Below are positions 59,851-64,000 of a stretch of 64,000 nucleotides of DNA, piece by piece. The notes beneath the pieces are model-generated. The model saw only the letters and a list, made by a program, of their open reading frames with translations, ran no database searches and was not told where the DNA came from. The stretch spans positions 62,001 through 126,000 of the forward strand of contig UQIV01000001.1 in NCBI GenBank assembly GCA_900541205.1. The letters run 5' to 3'. This stretch comes from an uncultured Collinsella sp. GTDB taxonomy: Bacteria; Actinomycetota; Coriobacteriia; Coriobacteriales; Coriobacteriaceae. Each line of letters opens with the position of its first letter. Within the stretch, counting starts at the first letter, position 1. Made by a program: the position numbers and the translations under genes.

Positions 59851-59859
59851 GGGTTGCCG

Positions 59860-61380
59860 GTGAGAGAGGAGAGCCCCCGAAGTGATATGAGGAGGCCCGA
59901 CTCGGACCGTGCTTCCTCGCTGCGTAGCACGCCGCGTTCCGGACGCGGCGGGCAGACGTTCAGTGAGCGCTATATTGCCGGCGTCCCCGCCCGCATCATG
60001 CGCCCCCGTTTGATATTTATGGCTTGCCTGTTTAGCTTGGTTTGCTTTGGCTTGCTGATGGTGTACTCGGCATCTTCGGTCGAGGCGATGCACGAGAATG
60101 GTTCGGCGACGTTTTTCCTGTTTCGACAGGCCGCGTTTGCCGGAGTTGGCGTGCTGGCTATGGTTGCCATCGTGCGCGTCTTGCCGGACAGTTGGTTTGG
60201 GGAAGACGTGCTCAGGATCTTCCTCATGGGCATGATAGGGCTACTGGTTCTGGTGTTCTTTATGGGTAGCGGCAGTCGTGGCGCCACGCGTTGGCTCAAC
60301 ATCGCCGGTATTCAGTTCCAGCCGTCTGAGTTTTTAAAGCCGTTCGCCATCGCGTATTCGGCCATCATGCTCGACCGCATCTTTTCGCCCGGCGGCAACA
60401 TCAACGAGTTTCTTCGCAACATGGGCGTTTACCTGGGCATTTCGCTCTTTCTAATCTTTGTTCAGCCCGATTTTGGCACCGTTCTGATCATCTTGTTGAC
60501 CCTCATGTGCATGGCGTTGTTTGCGGGATTGGACCCCAAATATATCGTTTGGACGGTCGTTGCCGGCATCGCCGTCATTGCGATCGCCCTTATCGCCGAG
60601 CCGTATCGTATGACGCGTGTCGAGGTTGCTTGGAATCCTTGGGCAGACGAATATGGTGACGGCTATCAGGCCACGCTTGCCATCATGGCGTTTGCCTCGG
60701 GCGGCCTGTTCGGTCGCGGTATCGGCAACTCCACCATGAAGTACTCGTATTTGCCCGAGGCGCATAACGACTACATCTTGGCTATTATCGGCGAGGAAGT
60801 TGGCTTTATCGGAACCGTGCTGTTCTTCTTGGTGTTTGCGATGCTGATCTACTCGGCGTTTCGCATTGCCGAGCAGGCGACCGACCGTCGCGGAGCACTT
60901 ATGGTATCGGGTTCCGCGGTCATCCTTGCGGTGCAGTTTTTGATCAACGCGCTGGGCATTCTCAATGTGTTTCCCATGACGGGCAAGCCGCTGCCGTTTA
61001 TTAGCTACGGCGGCTCCTCGATTATTGTGTCGCTTATGCTCGCCGGTCTGATCCTGCGCGTTTCGTATGAGAGCGCCCGTCGCGATGAGTACGACCGTCG
61101 TCGCGAGAGCTTTGCCGTTATGGATGAGAGTACCGCCGGCGTGCCCCACGTGCGCGGCGAGCGATCTTCGCGTAACGGCTTTACCGTCCTGGATGGCTCT
61201 GCGACCGAGCCGGCGGCCCGTCCGCGTCAGCGAACGGCGCCGCAAGGTCGTCCGCAGCGCCCCACTCCCCGCAATGCGGGCGGCGGATATAATCGAATCG
61301 ATTTGAATTCGGACCCGTCGGCGCGTTTGCGCACCGATGACCAGGGGCCGCGTGTACGAAGGGATTACCATGACCGATAA
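59860..61380 (+). CDS. ftsW: SEDS peptidoglycan glycosyltransferase FtsW
   Basis: A protein of about 506 residues that polymerises lipid II at the septum with FtsI. After a 45-residue basic cytosolic start come ten hydrophobic helices with the SEDS signatures FMGSGSRGATRWLNIAGIQFQPSEFLKP, VQPDFGTVLII, LPEAHNDYILAIIGEEVGFIG and LPFISYGGSSIIVSLML. The cytosolic tail (about 410-506) is rich in Arg, Pro and Ser and looks disordered. The start is probably GTG 59860, spaced well from AGGGG; TTG 59854 and ATG 59887 are alternatives. It overlaps murG. Confidence 0.94.
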   Translation: MREESPRSDMRRPDSDRASSLRSTPRSGRGGQTFSERYIAGVPARIMRPRLIFMACLFSLVCFGLLMVYSASSVEAMHENGSATFFLFRQAAFAGVGVLAMVAIVRVLPDSWFGEDVLRIFLMGMIGLLVLVFFMGSGSRGATRWLNIAGIQFQPSEFLKPFAIAYSAIMLDRIFSPGGNINEFLRNMGVYLGISLFLIFVQPDFGTVLIILLTLMCMALFAGLDPKYIVWTVVAGIAVIAIALIAEPYRMTRVEVAWNPWADEYGDGYQATLAIMAFASGGLFGRGIGNSTMKYSYLPEAHNDYILAIIGEEVGFIGTVLFFLVFAMLIYSAFRIAEQATDRRGALMVSGSAVILAVQFLINALGILNVFPMTGKPLPFISYGGSSIIVSLMLAGLILRVSYESARRDEYDRRRESFAVMDESTAGVPHVRGERSSRNGFTVLDGSATEPAARPRQRTAPQGRPQRPTPRNAGGGYNRIDLNSDPSARLRTDDQGPRVRRDYHDR

Positions 61381-62485
61381 GATGACCGTTGCTATTGCAG
61401 CCGGCGGCACGGCAGGACATATCAACCCCGCGCTCGCCTTGGCCGAGGAGCTGCGTGACCGCGGTCATCACGTTGTGTTCGTGGGCCAGTCGCGCAAGCT
61501 CGAGGGCCGTCTGGTTCCCGAGGCCGGATTCGATTTTGTGCCCATCACGGTCACGGGCTTCGATCGCTCCCGTCCCTGGACGGCGCTGACTTCGCTGTGG
61601 CGCGTCAACAAGGCGAAGCGTGCGCTTGCCCGTCACTTCTCGAAGGTCGGTAAGCCCGATGCCGCTATCGGCTTTGGTGCTTACGTTGAGGTCCCGCTGC
61701 TGGGTTGGTGCAAGGACGCCGGCGTTCCGTATCTGCTGCACGAGCAGAACTCTGTTCCGGGTCTGGCCAATAAGATGATGAACTCACATGCCGCCCGCGT
61801 GTGCATTTCGGTACCTGCGGCCCGCGCGGTCTTTGAGCGCGAGGGCGACCCCGACCATGTGCTCATGACGGGCAATCCCGTGCGTCGTTCGGTGATCGAG
61901 GGCGATCGCGCTCGCGGTCGCAAGACGCTCGGTGTGCCCGAGGACGCGACGCTTCTGCTCGTCTTTGGTGGTTCGCTCGGTGCTCAGCATCTCAACGAGC
62001 GCGTTGCCTCGCTCAAGAGTGAGCTGCTGACCCGCGAGAATCTCTACATTTTGCATTCGACGGGTGCCGACGGCTTTGAGGAGACCGAGCGCGCTTTGGC
62101 GCTGACGCCCGAGGAGGCGAAGCGCTATCGAGTCCAGCCCTACATCGACAACATGGGCGATATGCTGGCTGCGGCCGATTTGGTGCTCTCGCGTTCCGGT
62201 GCCTCGAGCGTGGCCGAGATCGCCGCGCTTGCCGTGCCCTCGGTACTCGTGCCGTATCCGCACGCCACGGCCGACCACCAGACCACGAATGCGCGCTACC
62301 TGGTCGATGCCGGCGCCGGCGTGCTTTGCGCCGATGCCGATATCGATGCCCCTGCCTTTGCCGACGAGCTGCTGCACCTGATCGATGACGCTGCGGCGCG
62401 TGATGCCATGCGTCAGGCGGCGCGTGGCTTGGCCCAGGACCGTGCCGCCGCGCTTTTGGCCGACGCGGTAGAGGGATTGCGTTAG
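61370..62485 (+). CDS. murG: UDP-GlcNAc:lipid I transferase (MurG)
   Basis: A 371-residue GT-B glycosyltransferase at the inner membrane face that turns lipid I into lipid II. AAGGTAGHINPALALAEEL near residue 9 is the lipid I-binding glycine loop, PYLLHEQNSVPGLANK near 120, VFGGSLGAQHLN near 198, and SRSGASSVAEIAALAVPSVLVPYPHATADHQTTNA the UDP-GlcNAc site. The start is ATG 61370 after GAAGGGA, overlapping the end of ftsW by 11 bp. Confidence 0.97.
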   Translation: MTDKMTVAIAAGGTAGHINPALALAEELRDRGHHVVFVGQSRKLEGRLVPEAGFDFVPITVTGFDRSRPWTALTSLWRVNKAKRALARHFSKVGKPDAAIGFGAYVEVPLLGWCKDAGVPYLLHEQNSVPGLANKMMNSHAARVCISVPAARAVFEREGDPDHVLMTGNPVRRSVIEGDRARGRKTLGVPEDATLLLVFGGSLGAQHLNERVASLKSELLTRENLYILHSTGADGFEETERALALTPEEAKRYRVQPYIDNMGDMLAAADLVLSRSGASSVAEIAALAVPSVLVPYPHATADHQTTNARYLVDAGAGVLCADADIDAPAFADELLHLIDDAAARDAMRQAARGLAQDRAAALLADAVEGLR

Positions 62486-62582
62486 TTAGACGGGATATCG
62501 CCGGTCGCCCTCGCGCGGATGCGGTAGGTGCGGTACAGTTAACGGGTTACAGGCAGTGTTTACGCAAGGAGTACACGAGCAC

Positions 62583-64000
62583 ATGGCTGATTCCCAGACT
62601 GCAACCTCCGCGCCCGAGTTCAAGAGCGCCCACTTTATCGGTATCGGTGGCGCCGGCATGAGCGGCATCGCCCTCGTCCTGCACGAGCGCGGTTATACCG
62701 TTACCGGCTCCGACCTTAAGACGTCGCGCTATATTCGCCAGCTTACCCGCGCCGGCGTGAAGGTCCACGTGGGCCACGAGGCTGCGACGATCGACGAGGT
62801 CAAGCCCGACGTGGTCGTGGTCTCCACTGCAATTCCCGAGTCCAACCCCGAGCTCGTGCGTGCCCGCGAGCTCGGTATTCCCGTGTGGCCCCGTGCCAAG
62901 ATGCTCTCGGCCCTGGGCCACGGCTACACCACCGTCGCCGTTGCCGGCACGCACGGCAAGACCACGACCTCTTCGATGTGCGCCACCATGCTCGACCGCA
63001 TGGGCCTGGACCCCAGCTTTTTGATCGGCGGCATTGTCGAGGGTTATGATACCAACGGTAAGAACGGCTCGGGTGACTACTTTGTCGCCGAGGCCGACGA
63101 GTCCGACAGCTCGTTCCTGTTCTTGAACCCCAACGTGGTCATCGTGACCAACGTCGAGGCCGACCATCTCGATCACTACTCGGGCATCGAGGAGATCGAG
63201 GCCACCTTTGCCAAGTTTATGGGGCTGGTGGGCGAGGACGGCACCGTCATCGTTTGCGGCGAGGACCCGCATCTGGTCGAGCTCGCCAAGTCGACGGGCC
63301 GTCATGTGCTTTCCTATGGCTTTGCCGAGAACAACGACATCGTCTGCGTACATCCGGATGTCAAGGGCATCCAGAGCGACTTTATCGTTCGCTTTGAGGA
63401 CGGCACCGAGCACGCTGTCGAGATTAAGAGCAACCCCGGTCGTCACAACATGCTCAACGCCACGGCCGTCCTGACCGTCGCCCATGTCCTGGGCCTCGAT
63501 ATCGACGCCGCCGCTAAGGCGCTTTCGAGTTTTGAGGGCGTCCGCCGTCGCTTTACCCACGTGGGCGATATCGACGGCATCACGGTGGTTGACGATTACG
63601 GCCATCATCCCACCGAGATCAAGGCGACGCTCGCTGCTGCCTCTTCGCTGGGCTACAAGCATGTCGACGTCGTGTTCCAGCCGCACCGCTATTCGCGCCT
63701 GCAGGCTCTGTGCGATGACTTTGCCGATGCCTTTGCCAACGCCGATAAGCTGCTGCTGATCGATGTGTTCTCCGCCGGCGAGATGCCGATTCCGGGCGTT
63801 ACCTCCAAGATGCTCGCAGATACCGTTCGCGCCAAGCACCCCGGCAAGGAGGTCGTGTACTGCTCTAGCCGTCTTGAGCTCAACCAGGAGCTTGAGAAGC
63901 TCGTGGGCGAGGGCGACCTGTTGCTCACTATGGGTGCCGGCGACGTTACGACCGTCGGCCCCGAGTTCATCGAGTATCTGACTGCCAAGAAAGACGCTTA
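62583..64000 (+). CDS. murC: UDP-N-acetylmuramate:L-alanine ligase (MurC), cut at the window edge
   Basis: The frame runs 472 codons and ends the window with TA, the first two bases of what is almost certainly its stop codon. It adds L-Ala to UDP-MurNAc. HFIGIGGAGMSGIALVLHERG is the N-terminal motif, AVAGTHGKTTTSSM near 120 the ATP loop, EADESDSSFLFL and NVEADHLDHY the central motifs, and VVDDYGHHPTEIKATL and QPHRYSRLQAL the C-terminal ones. Length fits a complete MurC. The start is ATG 62583 after AAGGAG, 97 bp past murG. Confidence 0.96.
   Translation, partial: MADSQTATSAPEFKSAHFIGIGGAGMSGIALVLHERGYTVTGSDLKTSRYIRQLTRAGVKVHVGHEAATIDEVKPDVVVVSTAIPESNPELVRARELGIPVWPRAKMLSALGHGYTTVAVAGTHGKTTTSSMCATMLDRMGLDPSFLIGGIVEGYDTNGKNGSGDYFVAEADESDSSFLFLNPNVVIVTNVEADHLDHYSGIEEIEATFAKFMGLVGEDGTVIVCGEDPHLVELAKSTGRHVLSYGFAENNDIVCVHPDVKGIQSDFIVRFEDGTEHAVEIKSNPGRHNMLNATAVLTVAHVLGLDIDAAAKALSSFEGVRRRFTHVGDIDGITVVDDYGHHPTEIKATLAAASSLGYKHVDVVFQPHRYSRLQALCDDFADAFANADKLLLIDVFSAGEMPIPGVTSKMLADTVRAKHPGKEVVYCSSRLELNQELEKLVGEGDLLLTMGAGDVTTVGPEFIEYLTAKKDA

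Overview
The window looks like chromosome of an anaerobic, high-GC, Gram-positive gut actinobacterium of the class Coriobacteriia, most likely Collinsella. This is inferred from gene content and codon style: strong bias to C-ending codons in highly expressed genes, the arginine deiminase pathway, acetate fermentation genes, a sortase-anchored dipeptidase and an actinobacterial-type division cluster. No tRNA, rRNA, CRISPR array, prophage or transposase gene was found.

Layout. 1-3.4 kb: a lysine/diaminopimelate operon on the minus strand (an in-frame lysA-dapA fusion, then dapB) behind a lysine riboswitch, with a divergent M20 amidohydrolase sharing the promoter region. 4.6-7.5 kb: small membrane and secreted proteins, a helix-turn-helix-like protein and a membrane Ser/Thr kinase. 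7.5-11.9 kb: a secreted wall hydrolase, a MOSC protein, and a D-aspartate-ligase-like ATP-grasp enzyme followed by an aspartate racemase. 12-15.5 kb: a three-component ECF transporter preceded by an unannotated leader peptide with three consecutive Trp codons and a terminator, a classical attenuator that points to tryptophan as the substrate. 15.6-25.4 kb: LPxTG-type C69 dipeptidase, a 30-residue membrane microprotein, a lipid kinase, RNase D, a zinc peptidase, xseAB, a HIT protein, then a lower-GC insert holding a frameshifted LysR regulator and an MFS transporter.

25.5-29.4 kb: two tandem acetate kinase paralogues and a convergent phosphotransacetylase. 29.6-35.9 kb: UDP-galactopyranose mutase with a glycosyltransferase, then P1 peptidase, maf, a DJ-1 protein and an rRNA methyltransferase. 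36-38.5 kb: polyphosphate kinase. 39-46.1 kb: the arginine deiminase locus arcA-arcT-arcA-arcB-arcD, whose two arcA copies are identical while their leaders have diverged. 46.7-51.5 kb: a DUF1846 protein, a small winged-helix-like protein, pyrG and xerD. 52-64 kb: the division and cell wall cluster mraZ-rsmH-ftsL-like-ftsI-murF-mraY-murD-ftsW-murG-murC. It lacks murE, and murC runs off the right edge within its stop codon.

How the parts work together. Several loci serve the cell wall: precursor supply (lysA-dapA, dapB), a predicted D-Asp bridge (ligase plus racemase), lipid-linked assembly (dcw cluster) and remodelling (secreted hydrolase). Energy metabolism is represented by acetate formation (ackA x2, pta) and arginine fermentation. 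Intergenic regions carry much RNA-level control: a lysine riboswitch, a Trp attenuator, a hairpin that can hide a ribosome binding site, and many hairpins. They also carry a set of very long nested palindromes between convergent genes.
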